DNA of 64,000 nt from Planomonospora_B alba. GTDB taxonomy: Bacteria; Actinomycetota; Actinomycetes; Streptosporangiales; Streptosporangiaceae. The notes under the pieces are model-generated. The model did not search any database, was not told the DNA's origin, and saw only the letters and a list, made by a program, of their open reading frames with translations. Below are positions 46,742-55,202 of the stretch, one piece after another; positions within the stretch are counted from its first letter, which is position 1, and every line of letters starts with the position of its first letter. The stretch is taken from the NCBI RefSeq assembly GCF_039534085.1, contig NZ_BAAAUT010000011.1, positions 89,781 through 153,780 on the forward strand, given 5' to 3'. Both the position numbers and the translations under genes were made by a program.

Positions 46742-47365
46742 GTGACCGTCCCCCTCCGTCCCGTCTCCGCCGTCACCGCGCTCGCCGGCGAGCTGCGCCG
46801 CCGCGTGCTCTCCGGGGAGATCCCGCCGGGCACCGCCCTGCCCGAGCAGGAGCTGTCCGCCGCCTACGGGGTGGCCCGCCCGACCGTCCGCGAGGCGCTG
46901 GCGGTCCTCGTCCACGAAGGGCTGCTCCGCCGGGAGCGCAACCGCAGCGCCCAGGTGGTGGAGGTGACCGAGGCCGACCTGGACGACCTGATGTTCGTCC
47001 GCCGCCCGCTGGAGGACCTGGTGGCCGCCTCCCTGGCCGGGCGGCGGGTGGCGGAGGCGGACGGGGCGCTGGCGCGGATGGCCGCGCTGCCGCCGGACGC
47101 GCCCTGGTCCGACGTGGTGGCCGAGCACATGGCGCTGCACCAGGCCCTGGTGGTCGCGGTGGGCAGCCCGCGGCTGGAGCGGCTGTACGCGGCGCTGGCC
47201 GCGGAGACCCGGCTGGGCCTGGTACGGCTGCGCTCCTCCTACCCCGACAGGGACGTCCTGGTCGCCGAGCACCGCGCCCTGCTCGACGCGATCGTCGCCG
47301 TCCCCGAGGAGGCCGCCCGCCGGGCGGTCGCCGAGCATCTCGACCACGGCTGGGGCGCCCCCTGA
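46742..47365 (+). CDS. GntR-family regulator, FadR/FCD type
   Basis: This 207-aa protein combines a GntR winged helix (LRRRVLSGEIPPGTALPEQE, then ARPTVREALAVLVHEGLLRR, residues about 14-62) with an all-helical FCD ligand domain (residues 85-205, including LEDLVAASLAGRR and EHMALHQALVVAVGSPRLER). The histidines typical of metal-binding FCD domains are partly present (HMALH, EHRALL, EHLDHG). The GTG start is nine bases from the EamA stop. It should bind the TTGTCTGACAA site in front of the transporter gene. Confidence 0.92.
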   Translation: MTVPLRPVSAVTALAGELRRRVLSGEIPPGTALPEQELSAAYGVARPTVREALAVLVHEGLLRRERNRSAQVVEVTEADLDDLMFVRRPLEDLVAASLAGRRVAEADGALARMAALPPDAPWSDVVAEHMALHQALVVAVGSPRLERLYAALAAETRLGLVRLRSSYPDRDVLVAEHRALLDAIVAVPEEAARRAVAEHLDHGWGAP

Positions 47366-47526
47366 CCGCGCGGCGGCGGCCGTACGGCGCGGGCCGGGGC
47401 GGGAGGGGCCGGCTCGGGCCGCAGGGCCGGCGCGGCGTGCGGCCGGCGCACGGGCCGGGACGGCCGGCCGCCCGGCTGGCGCGGCTCTATTGCACGGGAC
47501 GCCCCGGAGTCGTCACAATCGCGGCC

Positions 47527-47877
47527 ATGCACGGCAACTCAGTGCCGGACACCTACGTGTACGTCACCGAAGAGGGCGTGACCCGCCACTACGCGGACGG
47601 CAGCGTCGACGCCCTCGCGTGGGAGGACGTCGTCGAGGTGCGGGTCGCAGGCGAGGCCGACGCGGACATCCTCTACATCCTCCTCGACCGCGACGGGCAG
47701 GGGTGCGTCGTGCCCCACTCCGCGACGGACGCGACCTTCCTGGCGCGCCTGCGCTATCTGCCGGACTTCGACCCGGAGCGGCTCAGCGCGGCGATGGACA
47801 CCGCCCGGGACTCCTCCGTCGTCGTCTGGCGCAGTCCCGAGCCGCCGTCGGCGCTGCCCGACCTGGAGTACGACTGA
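47527..47877 (+). CDS. Hypothetical protein, 116 aa
   Basis: This small acidic protein starts MHGNSVPDTYVYVTEEGVTR and continues with DALAWEDVVEVRVAGEADAD and LLDRDGQGCVVPHSATDATF. The alternation VYVTEEGV...VEVRV...ILYILLDRDG suggests a PH-like or small beta-barrel fold, and similar short proteins occur widely in actinomycetes without known role. There is no signal peptide. The start at 47527 is the methionine consistent with these features. It stands alone before the long leader of the polysaccharide cluster. Confidence 0.7.
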   Translation: MHGNSVPDTYVYVTEEGVTRHYADGSVDALAWEDVVEVRVAGEADADILYILLDRDGQGCVVPHSATDATFLARLRYLPDFDPERLSAAMDTARDSSVVVWRSPEPPSALPDLEYD

Positions 47878-48308
47878 GGGCGCCGAGCCACGGCCGGGAG
47901 CGCGTCCGCGACGGTGCGGCCGGGAGCGTGTCCGGGGTCGCCCGCCCCGGTGCGGGCGCGCGGCCGGCTGGAACGATCCCGGGCCGGGTGGTCAACGGCA
48001 ACACCTGACAACGCCGCGCGCCGCCGTCCCCGCCGGGCCGTGCGCGTGTGAGCTGCGCCTCCCCGGCTCGGCCGGCTTCACCCCCGCACCCCGGTGCCGG
48101 TGCGCCCCCTGTGTACCCTGCCGTGCACACCGTCTACAGGAGATGTTCACAGAGGCATGTCCAGTTGTGGACAAGTGGGTGTAGTTCACCTTAAAACCTG
48201 ATCTTTCTATCATGAAAGTCATGGGTGGCAAGGCTGAGTAAGGTGTGAACCGTTGCACCTACAGCGGCGTCTGTTGTGCATGGTGCGGATCAAGCGCGGC
48301 GAGGGTGT
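47878..48308. promoter_or_regulatory. Long leader region upstream of the polysaccharide cluster
   Basis: These 431 bases hold no gene. The left part is GC-rich; the right part (about 48150-48250) is markedly AT-rich and includes CTTTC-TATCAT-GAAAG, an imperfect small palindrome, and TTAAAACCTGATC. This is the likely promoter region for the initiating sugar transferase gene. The length leaves room for complex control, but no riboswitch fold was recognised. Confidence 0.45.
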
Positions 48309-49760
48309 ATGAGCGTTGTAGTCGGCGAGAAGATCGGTGCTTCGCGGCCAAGCGTGGGATCCGCCGAATGGGTGAGGTCCTACGTCCGCACCGCGATCCT
48401 CTGCGACGTCGCGTGCGCGTCCGTGTCGCTGACCGGAGTGGTCGTGGCACGGTGGTTCCTCGGTTACCTCACGGCCCAGGAGATCGCCCTGGCGGTCGTC
48501 CTCATCATGGCCTGGCCTCTGGTCATCTGGACCGCGAGCGGCTACGACGAGCGCTACCTCGGCGAGGGGTCGGAGGAATACCACAAGGTCATGCGGGCCG
48601 CCCTGGGCATCGCCTCGGCCGTGGCCATCATCGCCTACGCGACGCAGACCCCGATCGCCCGGGGCTACGTGGTGGTCGGCATCCCGCTGGCGGGCTTCGT
48701 GGACGTCCTCGTCCGGTACGGCCTGCGCCAGTGGCTGCACCGCCGCCGCTACGAGGGCGCGTGCATGCGCCGGGTCGTGGTGGTGGGGCACTGGGCCTCC
48801 GTCCTGGAGCTCCACACGCAGCTGAGCCGCAAACCGCACCACGGCATGAAGATCGTCGCCGCGTGCGTGCCCTCCCTGGACGGCGGCGACCACCCCCGGC
48901 AGTTCGACGGCTTCCCGGTGCTCGGCGACTTCTCGACCGTGCCCGAGACCGTCCGCGAGGTGCGCGCGGACACGGTCGCGGTGCTGTCCTGTCCCGAGTT
49001 CGACGGCGTCGCCCTGCGGCGGCTGGCCTGGCGGCTGGAGGAGGAGAACACCGACCTCTACGTCGCCTCGGCGCTCATGGAGGTCGCCGGCCCGCGCATC
49101 AACATCCGCCCCGTCGCCGGGCTCCCGCTGCTCCACGTCGCCCATCCCGACCTCGGCGGGATCCGCCAGCTGGTCAAGGGTGCCTTCGACCGGGTCGGCG
49201 CGCTGCTCGTCCTGCTGGTGCTGCTCCCCTTCCTGGTGGCCGTCGCGATCCTCATCAAGGCCTCCGACCGCGGTCCCGTCCTGTTCCGGCAGGCGCGGGT
49301 CGGCAAGGACGGCAGCGAGTTCACGGTGCTGAAGTTCCGGACCATGATCCCCGAGGCCGAGCGGGTCAAATCCGAGCTGGCGGAGCTCAACGAGGGCGAC
49401 GGGGTGCTGTTCAAGATTAGGAACGATCCAAGGGTCACCCGCATCGGCGCCTGGCTGCGCCGCTACTCCGTCGACGAGCTGCCGCAGCTGGTGAACGTGC
49501 TGCGCGGGGACATGTCCCTGGTCGGGCCGCGCCCCCCGCTCCCCGAGGAGGTCGCCCAGTACGGCGACGACGTACGGCGGCGCCTGCTCGTCAAGCCCGG
49601 CATGACCGGCCTGTGGCAGGTGAGCGGCCGGTCGGACCTGACCTGGGAGGAGTCGGTCCGGCTGGACCTGCGCTACGTCGAGAACTGGTCGCTCGTGCTC
49701 GACCTGCAGATCCTCTGGAAGACCTGGTCCGCGGTCACCCGGGGCACCGGGGCCTACTGA
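48309..49760 (+). CDS. Initiating sugar-phosphate transferase (polyprenyl glycosylphosphotransferase)
   Basis: This 483-aa membrane protein has about five N-terminal helices, a Rossmann-like middle (RRVVVVGHWASVLELHTQLS) and a C-terminal bacterial sugar transferase domain (about 295-483). Hallmarks are GPVLFRQARVGKDGSEFTVL, KFRTM, then DELPQLVNVLRGDMSLVGPR and KPGMTGLWQVSGRSDLTWEE. It should transfer a hexose 1-phosphate from UDP-sugar to undecaprenyl phosphate, the first step of Wzx/Wzy exopolysaccharide synthesis. The ATG at 48309 follows GCGAGG. It is alone on the plus strand; the other polysaccharide genes lie downstream on both strands. Confidence 0.94.
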   Translation: MSVVVGEKIGASRPSVGSAEWVRSYVRTAILCDVACASVSLTGVVVARWFLGYLTAQEIALAVVLIMAWPLVIWTASGYDERYLGEGSEEYHKVMRAALGIASAVAIIAYATQTPIARGYVVVGIPLAGFVDVLVRYGLRQWLHRRRYEGACMRRVVVVGHWASVLELHTQLSRKPHHGMKIVAACVPSLDGGDHPRQFDGFPVLGDFSTVPETVREVRADTVAVLSCPEFDGVALRRLAWRLEEENTDLYVASALMEVAGPRINIRPVAGLPLLHVAHPDLGGIRQLVKGAFDRVGALLVLLVLLPFLVAVAILIKASDRGPVLFRQARVGKDGSEFTVLKFRTMIPEAERVKSELAELNEGDGVLFKIRNDPRVTRIGAWLRRYSVDELPQLVNVLRGDMSLVGPRPPLPEEVAQYGDDVRRRLLVKPGMTGLWQVSGRSDLTWEESVRLDLRYVENWSLVLDLQILWKTWSAVTRGTGAY

Positions 49761-49772
49761 CCGCGCCCGCGG

Positions 49773-49805
49773 GCTCCGGCCGCCGCGCGGGACGGCGGCC
49801 GGAGC
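49773..49805. terminator. Perfect 13-bp hairpin between convergent polysaccharide genes
   Basis: GCTCCGGCCGCCG and CGGCGGCCGGAGC pair perfectly around a 7-base loop in the 46-base gap between the sugar transferase and the convergent glycosidase gene. A bidirectional terminator is clear. Confidence 0.8.
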
Positions 49806-49806
49806 G

Positions 49807-51033
49807 TCACGTCCCGCGGCGGGAGACGGCGAGGAAGTCGGCCAGCCGGACGCAGTCGCCGATGTCGCAGGGGTGCCCCGCGTCGAAGGCCGGGTGGTTG
49901 CCCATCTCCCGCCAGGCCGCCAGGGAGTCGGACGCGGAGGCGTAGTCGAAGTCGCAGGCCCACTCCTCGTCGAGGTTCCGCGCGTCCCAGGCGAGCACCG
50001 CGCGGTACTGCTCGTAGCCGGGGCTCAGCAGCGTGCGGGCCGCGTCGGCGAGCCACTGGGCCCGCCGCCCCGGCTGCGCCGGATCCTCCACCGAGCCCCA
50101 CTCCAGCAGCATGAGCCCCTTGCCGGGGTGGCGCAGGCCGAACCGGCGGTGGCCCTCGATGACCTCGGCGAGGCTCAGCCACCTCCCCTCGGGGTTGCTG
50201 CAGTTGTAGAAGTTGTAGGCGTCCGCGGCGATGTGGTCGACGTAGTCGTCGCCCGGGTAGAACAGCTCGGCCGCGGTGCCGTCGGTGCGATCGAAGGCCA
50301 CCGGGGTGACCGCCCAGACGTAGCGGACGGTGCGCACGCCCTGCGCCCAGTGGATGTCGACGATCTTCCGCCAGGCATCGACGAAGTCGGCTCCCTCGCC
50401 CATGCCGCGCGAGCCCTTCGCCTCCGGCTCGTGGTTGAAGGTGAAGTAGACCACGGCGCCGAAGTCCCGCAGTTCCCGGGCCTGGCGCACGATGTCCGCG
50501 TACAGCTCGTCGCCCGGCTGCGCGTCGGCGATGTCCCGCCAGCGGATGTCGCCGCCGTCCTTGCGCCGCGACTTGACGGAGACGAAGACGGTGTGGCCGG
50601 TGTCGCGGGCCCAGAACTGGTGCTCGTTGAAGACCGGCTCGTCCCACCGCTTGAAGACCCGGACCGCCTCCAGGCGGCGCCCCAGCTCCTGCTCGCGGCC
50701 GAGGATCTCCTCCTGGTACTGCCCGACCGCGCCGAACATGAGTCTCCGCCGCTGGGGGCCCGAGCCCCCCGGGACGGGCCCGGTGACCGGCGGCGTGGGC
50801 TCCACGGCGGGCGGGACGGCCTCTTCCCCGGACGGTGCGGGTCCCGCCTCCGGCGGGACGGCCTCCGCCTCGGGCGGCGGAGGCTCGGCCGGAAGCTCGA
50901 CCGGCGGCACGACGGCCTCCGCGCCGGGAGGTGTGGGCTGGACCGCCGGCGGGACCGGTTCGGCCCCGGCGGGGAGAGCGGAGAGCACGACCGCGGCCGC
51001 CGCGGCCAGTGTGACGAATCCGGTGCGCCTCAT
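49807..51033 (-). CDS. Secreted GH26-like glycosidase
   Basis: This 408-aa protein has a signal peptide (GFVTLAAAAAVVLSALPAGA), a proline-rich linker (residues 25-95) and a TIM-barrel-like catalytic part. VYFTFNHEPEAKGSRGMGEG with Glu202 looks like the GH26 acid/base region, and KGLMLLEWGSVEDPAQPGR with Glu311 looks like the nucleophile strand; HIAADAYNFYNCSNPEGRWL lies between. Such enzymes cut beta-mannan-type or related exopolysaccharides. As the last gene of a coupled operon with Wzz, flippase and RCC1 genes, it may trim or release the polymer. GH26 is the closest family I recognise; the exact family is unproven. Confidence 0.8.
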   Translation of the reverse strand: MRRTGFVTLAAAAAVVLSALPAGAEPVPPAVQPTPPGAEAVVPPVELPAEPPPPEAEAVPPEAGPAPSGEEAVPPAVEPTPPVTGPVPGGSGPQRRRLMFGAVGQYQEEILGREQELGRRLEAVRVFKRWDEPVFNEHQFWARDTGHTVFVSVKSRRKDGGDIRWRDIADAQPGDELYADIVRQARELRDFGAVVYFTFNHEPEAKGSRGMGEGADFVDAWRKIVDIHWAQGVRTVRYVWAVTPVAFDRTDGTAAELFYPGDDYVDHIAADAYNFYNCSNPEGRWLSLAEVIEGHRRFGLRHPGKGLMLLEWGSVEDPAQPGRRAQWLADAARTLLSPGYEQYRAVLAWDARNLDEEWACDFDYASASDSLAAWREMGNHPAFDAGHPCDIGDCVRLADFLAVSRRGT

Positions 51034-51046
51034 CTCCGCCCTCCCG

Positions 51047-52354
51047 TCAGTAGACCTGCTGCAGGACCAGGAGCAGGTGGCGCTCGCCGGCGGCGGCGGT
51101 GACGGCCCTGCCCGGCTGCTCCCCCTCGGCCAGCACGATCGGCCCCGAGCGGCTCCGGGCCACCCGGTCACCGGAGCCGAGCTGGCCCTTGCCGTTCGCT
51201 CCCCACGTGCGGACCGTGTCGTCGTCGAGGAGCGCCACGCCGTAGGCCTCGCCGGCGAAGACGCTGCGGACCGCGCGGAGCACCTCGCCGTTGGCGCCGA
51301 CCACCTGGACCGGGGTGGTCCGGCGCTCCAGAGTGTTGTCACCGAGCTGGCCCGCGGTGTTGTTGCCCCACGACATGACGGTGCGGTCCCGCAGGATGGC
51401 GAAGTTGTGCTTCTCCGCGGAGGAGATCGCGACGACCCCCTGCAGCGGCGCCCGGCCGCCGGGGCCGGACACCAGCACCGGGGTCATGCGGGCCTCGTAG
51501 TCGCCGGTGCCGAGCTGGCCCATGTCGTTGTAGCCCCAGGCGGCGACGGAGCCGTCCTGCAGGAGTGCCAGCCCGTGCTGGCCGCCCATGGTGATGGCCG
51601 TGACGCCGGTCAGCCGCTCGGCGCCGTCCAGGCCGCGCACCGGGACGGGCAGGGAGCGGTCCTCGGTGGTGCCGTCCCCGACCATCCCGTACTTGTTCGC
51701 GCCCCAGGCCAGCAGCGAGCCGTCCTCCAGCAGCACCAGCTCGGTCCGGCCGTCCGCGGCGATCGCGGTGACACCGGTCAGCGGGCCGGACCCGTCCGGC
51801 GCGAGGACCGTGGTGGGCGTGAGCGGCGCGGTCTCACTGCCGATGCCGCGCTGCCCCGCGTCGCCCTTCCCCCAGGTGACGACCTTGCCGTCGGCCAGCA
51901 GCGCCATGGAGAAGTCGCTGTTGGCCGAGAGCGCCACGACGCCGCCCAGGGTGCCCTCCCCGCCGTCCGGGGCGCGCACGGGAACCGGCTCCGCGCGGTC
52001 GGTGGTGGTGCCGTCGCCGAGCTGGCCGAAGTCGTTGGCGCCCCAGGCGACCACGGAGCCGTCGTCGAGCAGCGCGAGGGAGTGCCGCCCGCCGCCGGCG
52101 ACCGCGGTGACCCGGGTCAGCGAGGACTTCCCGCCGACCCCGAGGACCTGGCCGAACGCGGTCGCGATCTCCTCGGTGGGGTGGCCGAGCTGCCCGTCGG
52201 CGTTCCAGCCGGCGGCCCAGACGCCGCCCATCGCGGCGGGCGCCTCGGTCGTCCGGGCGGGCTCGGGCTGCGCGGCCTGGGACGTGCCGCAGGACGCGGT
52301 GAGCAGCAGGCAGAGCGCCGCGGCTCCGCCGAGCAGGGTACGGCGTGGCGTCAT
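51047..52354 (-). CDS. RCC1-repeat lipoprotein
   Basis: This 435-aa protein has a lipoprotein-like signal (LLGGAAALCLLLTASCGTSQ, acylated Cys near residue 22) and then about seven RCC1/BLIP-II-like repeats: VAWGANDFGQLGDGTTTDR, VTWGKGDAGQRGIG, LAWGANKYGMVGDGTTEDR, AAWGYNDMGQLGTGDYEAR, MSWGNNTAGQLGDNTLERR, RTWGANGKGQLGSGDR. These form a seven-bladed propeller on the outer face of the membrane. It overlaps the methyltransferase gene by four bases and lies 13 bases before the glycosidase. RCC1 propellers are unusual in Wzx/Wzy clusters; it may bind polymer or partner enzymes. This role is inference. Confidence 0.88.
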   Translation of the reverse strand: MTPRRTLLGGAAALCLLLTASCGTSQAAQPEPARTTEAPAAMGGVWAAGWNADGQLGHPTEEIATAFGQVLGVGGKSSLTRVTAVAGGGRHSLALLDDGSVVAWGANDFGQLGDGTTTDRAEPVPVRAPDGGEGTLGGVVALSANSDFSMALLADGKVVTWGKGDAGQRGIGSETAPLTPTTVLAPDGSGPLTGVTAIAADGRTELVLLEDGSLLAWGANKYGMVGDGTTEDRSLPVPVRGLDGAERLTGVTAITMGGQHGLALLQDGSVAAWGYNDMGQLGTGDYEARMTPVLVSGPGGRAPLQGVVAISSAEKHNFAILRDRTVMSWGNNTAGQLGDNTLERRTTPVQVVGANGEVLRAVRSVFAGEAYGVALLDDDTVRTWGANGKGQLGSGDRVARSRSGPIVLAEGEQPGRAVTAAAGERHLLLVLQQVY

Positions 52355-53664
52355 CGGTCCTCCCGGACGCAGGCGAACAGGTGGCGCCGGTAGTTGTCGG
52401 CGTACGGGGGCACGGCGTCGTCGTCCGGGCCCAGGTCGACGATCCGCGAGAACGTGGTGTTCCGCTTGAGGTAGTCGGCGATCATCGGCGGGTTCCAGCC
52501 GGCGAGGGAGGTCTTGAACCACGCCTCGTTCTCCTGGCCGGTGTCGAGGAACAGCACCCGGCCGGTGACCCGGTCGAGCAGCCTGAGCAGCTCCTCGGGC
52601 CCGACCGAGCCGCGGCCGAGCACGAAGTGGTGCAGGAGGCTGAAGCAGGAGACCACGTCCCAGGTGCGGTCGGTCCGGCTCAGGATCTCCACGCAGTCAC
52701 CGGTCTCGATCGCCCCGGCGGGCAGGCCGTAGACCGCCTGCCCGAGCGGGACGGCCAGCGGGTCGCGCTCGATGCCGTGGGCGTCCATGCCGAGCCTGCC
52801 CATCTCGGAGACGAACCAGCCGTAGCAGCTGGCCACGTCGAGGTAGCCGAGGCCCTCGTGGCCGCCCAGGGCCTCGCCCAGGAAGGCCCGCATCTTGTCG
52901 CGCCGGTCGGTGCACTTGCGCACGGTCGGCCATCCGTCGGCCAGCTCGGGGGCGTCGATCGGCTGGTACAGCTCGCGGGTGCCGTCGAGCCAGCTCATCC
53001 GGAGCAGGTGGTCCTGGAGCGGCGTCGTGACCGCCAGGCGCTTGACGGCCACCTCGGCGGTCCGCTCGCCCCGGTGCACCGCGCTCGCCAGCCGGTGGTG
53101 CCCGTCCAGGACCTGGTAGTAGCCGGACCACTTGATCGGGGCGACGAGGACGGGGTCGCCGGGCCCGCTCTGGTAGGTCCTGGGGGCCTGCTGCGCGCCG
53201 CCGCGGTGCCGGTCGAGGAAGGCGCGCGCCGTCTCCACGACGCCCGCGTCGTCCGTCGCCCAGAAGTAGCGGCCGCCGGTGGCGATGGCGCGGCGGGCGA
53301 GCGTGCCGTACGGGCTGGCCAGGATCTCCTCGTCGGTCGGCTCGTGGTCGTCGGCCAGGCGGAGCAGCGCCACGTGGGGCCCCTCGGAGACCGGGGTGGA
53401 GCCCCAGAGCAGGTCGCCGGTCCTGGCGCTGAACTCGGCGGCGGTCCAGCCGTTCTGCGCGCCCAGCAGCAGCCGGTCGACGGGGACGGTGAGCGATCCG
53501 CGCTGGCGCAGGAAGGCCGAGGAGAGCTGGACCCGCACCTTCGGCGGGATCGGCAGGGCGCGCGCGGCCGAGACGAGCGTGCTCGACGGGGACGGCCCCG
53601 CCAGCCGGCGGAGTGCGGCGCGCGAGTGCCTCCGCACGGCACGTAGATGGGCCAGAGCCGACAT
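52351..53664 (-). CDS. ParB-like domain fused to a SAM methyltransferase
   Basis: This 437-aa protein joins two parts. The first (about residues 50-235) resembles ParB/Srx-fold nuclease-like domains, with KWSGYYQVLDGHHRLASAVH as the conserved DGHHR element after PVLVAPI. The second (about 265-437) is a class I methyltransferase: GLGYLDVASCYGWFVSEMGR as the SAM-binding motif, TWDVVSCFSLLHHFVLGRGS as motif IV region, then VLFLDTGQENEAWF. It overlaps both neighbours (TGATG with the flippase, ATGA with the RCC1 gene). Methylation of the sugar polymer or its lipid carrier is plausible; the ParB-like part, which can bind CTP in other proteins, has no obvious task here. Confidence 0.82.
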   Translation of the reverse strand: MSALAHLRAVRRHSRAALRRLAGPSPSSTLVSAARALPIPPKVRVQLSSAFLRQRGSLTVPVDRLLLGAQNGWTAAEFSARTGDLLWGSTPVSEGPHVALLRLADDHEPTDEEILASPYGTLARRAIATGGRYFWATDDAGVVETARAFLDRHRGGAQQAPRTYQSGPGDPVLVAPIKWSGYYQVLDGHHRLASAVHRGERTAEVAVKRLAVTTPLQDHLLRMSWLDGTRELYQPIDAPELADGWPTVRKCTDRRDKMRAFLGEALGGHEGLGYLDVASCYGWFVSEMGRLGMDAHGIERDPLAVPLGQAVYGLPAGAIETGDCVEILSRTDRTWDVVSCFSLLHHFVLGRGSVGPEELLRLLDRVTGRVLFLDTGQENEAWFKTSLAGWNPPMIADYLKRNTTFSRIVDLGPDDDAVPPYADNYRRHLFACVREDR

Positions 53665-55202
53665 CAGACCTCCTCGACCACCGGGGACGCGGCCCTGCGG
53701 GCGCGCCGCCGCAGCAGGGCGGACAGCGCGGTCAGGGAGACGCGTTCCCGGATCTTCCACAGCAGGATGACATAAACAGCAGCACACGCCGCCAGGCCGG
53801 CGTAGAGCAGGGGGAGCGGGGCGCCGGCGGCCCGCAGCGCGAGCAGCGGCGCCCCGAACGAGAGGGCGGTCGCGCCGACGGCCCAGGCGAGGCCGGGGCT
53901 GAGCGGGGTCATCCCGGTCGAGGCCCTCACCTGGGCGAAGGAGAGCACGTTGCGGACGACGATGGAGACCGCCCAGTTGACCGCGGCGCCGGTGACGCCG
54001 AAGTTCGGGATGAGCACCAGCCCCAGGGCGACGTCGATCACCAGGGCCGCGGCGGTGTTCAGCAGGCTCAGCCCGCTGCGGCCGCTCATCAGCAGCATCG
54101 TGTCGACCGGGCCGGCGGCCGTGGCGAACATCATCGCCAGGGACAGCACGAGCACGGGCACGAGCCCCGCCGCGTGGTACTCCTCGGCGAAGAGCGACAG
54201 GTACAGGGCGGCGGCGGTCGCGGTCGTCACGTAGACCGGCCAGGTCAGGAGAACGGTCCAAACGGTGGCCACCGTGAAGGTCTCGTGGGCGCCCGCCCGG
54301 TCGCCGAGGGCCAGCCGGCGGCTCACCACGGGCTGCATGACCTGCTGGACGGCCTGGGTGCCGAGCTGGCCGAAGACCACGAAGCGGCTGGCGACCGTGT
54401 AGACCGCCGCGTCCCGGGGGGAGGCCAGCGCGGCGACCATCACGATGTCGGCCCGCTGCAGCGCGGTCTGGCAGACCCGGGCCAGCGCCCGCAGCGCGGT
54501 GAAGCGCCAGTACTCGGCGGCCAGGGCCCGCAGCGGCGCGGCCGGCTCCGCCTGGGGCGGGCTGGCGCGGCGCATCCCGCCGTACCACCACGCCGCGCCC
54601 GCCAGCGCCGGCAGGTACGGCAGGGCCCACATGAGGGTGAGCAGCGTCGGGTCGTCGCCGAGGAACAGGGTCAGCGCGACCCCGCCGATCTGCGCCACCG
54701 GCCTGCCGATCCGCTCGACCAGCACGGTGGGCCGCATCCGGCCGTGGGCGCGGGTCGCCGCGAGCAGCACGTTGGCCGCCGCCGCGACGGGCAGGAAGAG
54801 CGCGAGGACCCGCAGCATGGACGCGGTCTGGCCGGTCTGGCCCCCGTCGACCGCTCCGGCCACGGCGGGCGCGGCGGCGAACAGGGCCGCCGCGCAGAGC
54901 AGGGAGACCGCCGCGACGGGGACGAGCGCCGCGTCGACGCAGCGGGCCGCGTCACGGGTACGGCCGAGCGCCAGGTGCCCGGGGACCCAGCGCAGCAGGC
55001 CCACGTCGCAGCCCAGCTCGCACAGCGCGCCCAGGATGATGAAGACCGAGGTGGCGGCGAAGAACGCGCCGCTGAGCTCGGCGGAGTGCAGGGTGGCGAC
55101 CAGGAGGACGAGGCCGAACTGGGATATTCCGGTCACCGCGGCGCCGACGAGGTTGAGGGTGCCGCCCCTGGCCATGGAGGCCAGGTCGCCGGAACCACTC
55201 AT
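53664..55202 (-). CDS. Polysaccharide flippase (Wzx/MOP family)
   Basis: This 512-aa protein has twelve to fourteen membrane helices in the MOP exporter pattern: LNLVGAAVTGISQFGLVLLV near the start, FVVFGQLGTQAVQQVMQPVV in the middle and PNFGVTGAAVNWAVSIVVRN towards the end. It should flip the undecaprenyl-linked repeat unit to the outer face of the membrane. Its start overlaps the Wzz/BY-kinase-like stop by four bases, and its stop shares a base with the methyltransferase start, so the operon is tightly coupled. Confidence 0.92.
   Translation of the reverse strand: MSGSGDLASMARGGTLNLVGAAVTGISQFGLVLLVATLHSAELSGAFFAATSVFIILGALCELGCDVGLLRWVPGHLALGRTRDAARCVDAALVPVAAVSLLCAAALFAAAPAVAGAVDGGQTGQTASMLRVLALFLPVAAAANVLLAATRAHGRMRPTVLVERIGRPVAQIGGVALTLFLGDDPTLLTLMWALPYLPALAGAAWWYGGMRRASPPQAEPAAPLRALAAEYWRFTALRALARVCQTALQRADIVMVAALASPRDAAVYTVASRFVVFGQLGTQAVQQVMQPVVSRRLALGDRAGAHETFTVATVWTVLLTWPVYVTTATAAALYLSLFAEEYHAAGLVPVLVLSLAMMFATAAGPVDTMLLMSGRSGLSLLNTAAALVIDVALGLVLIPNFGVTGAAVNWAVSIVVRNVLSFAQVRASTGMTPLSPGLAWAVGATALSFGAPLLALRAAGAPLPLLYAGLAACAAVYVILLWKIRERVSLTALSALLRRRARRAASPVVEEV

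Noticed and set aside
47490..48008. Plus-strand frame overlapping the 116-aa hypothetical gene.
   Set aside because: Arg/Gly-rich shadow in a different frame; the gene at 47527 has the better composition and start.
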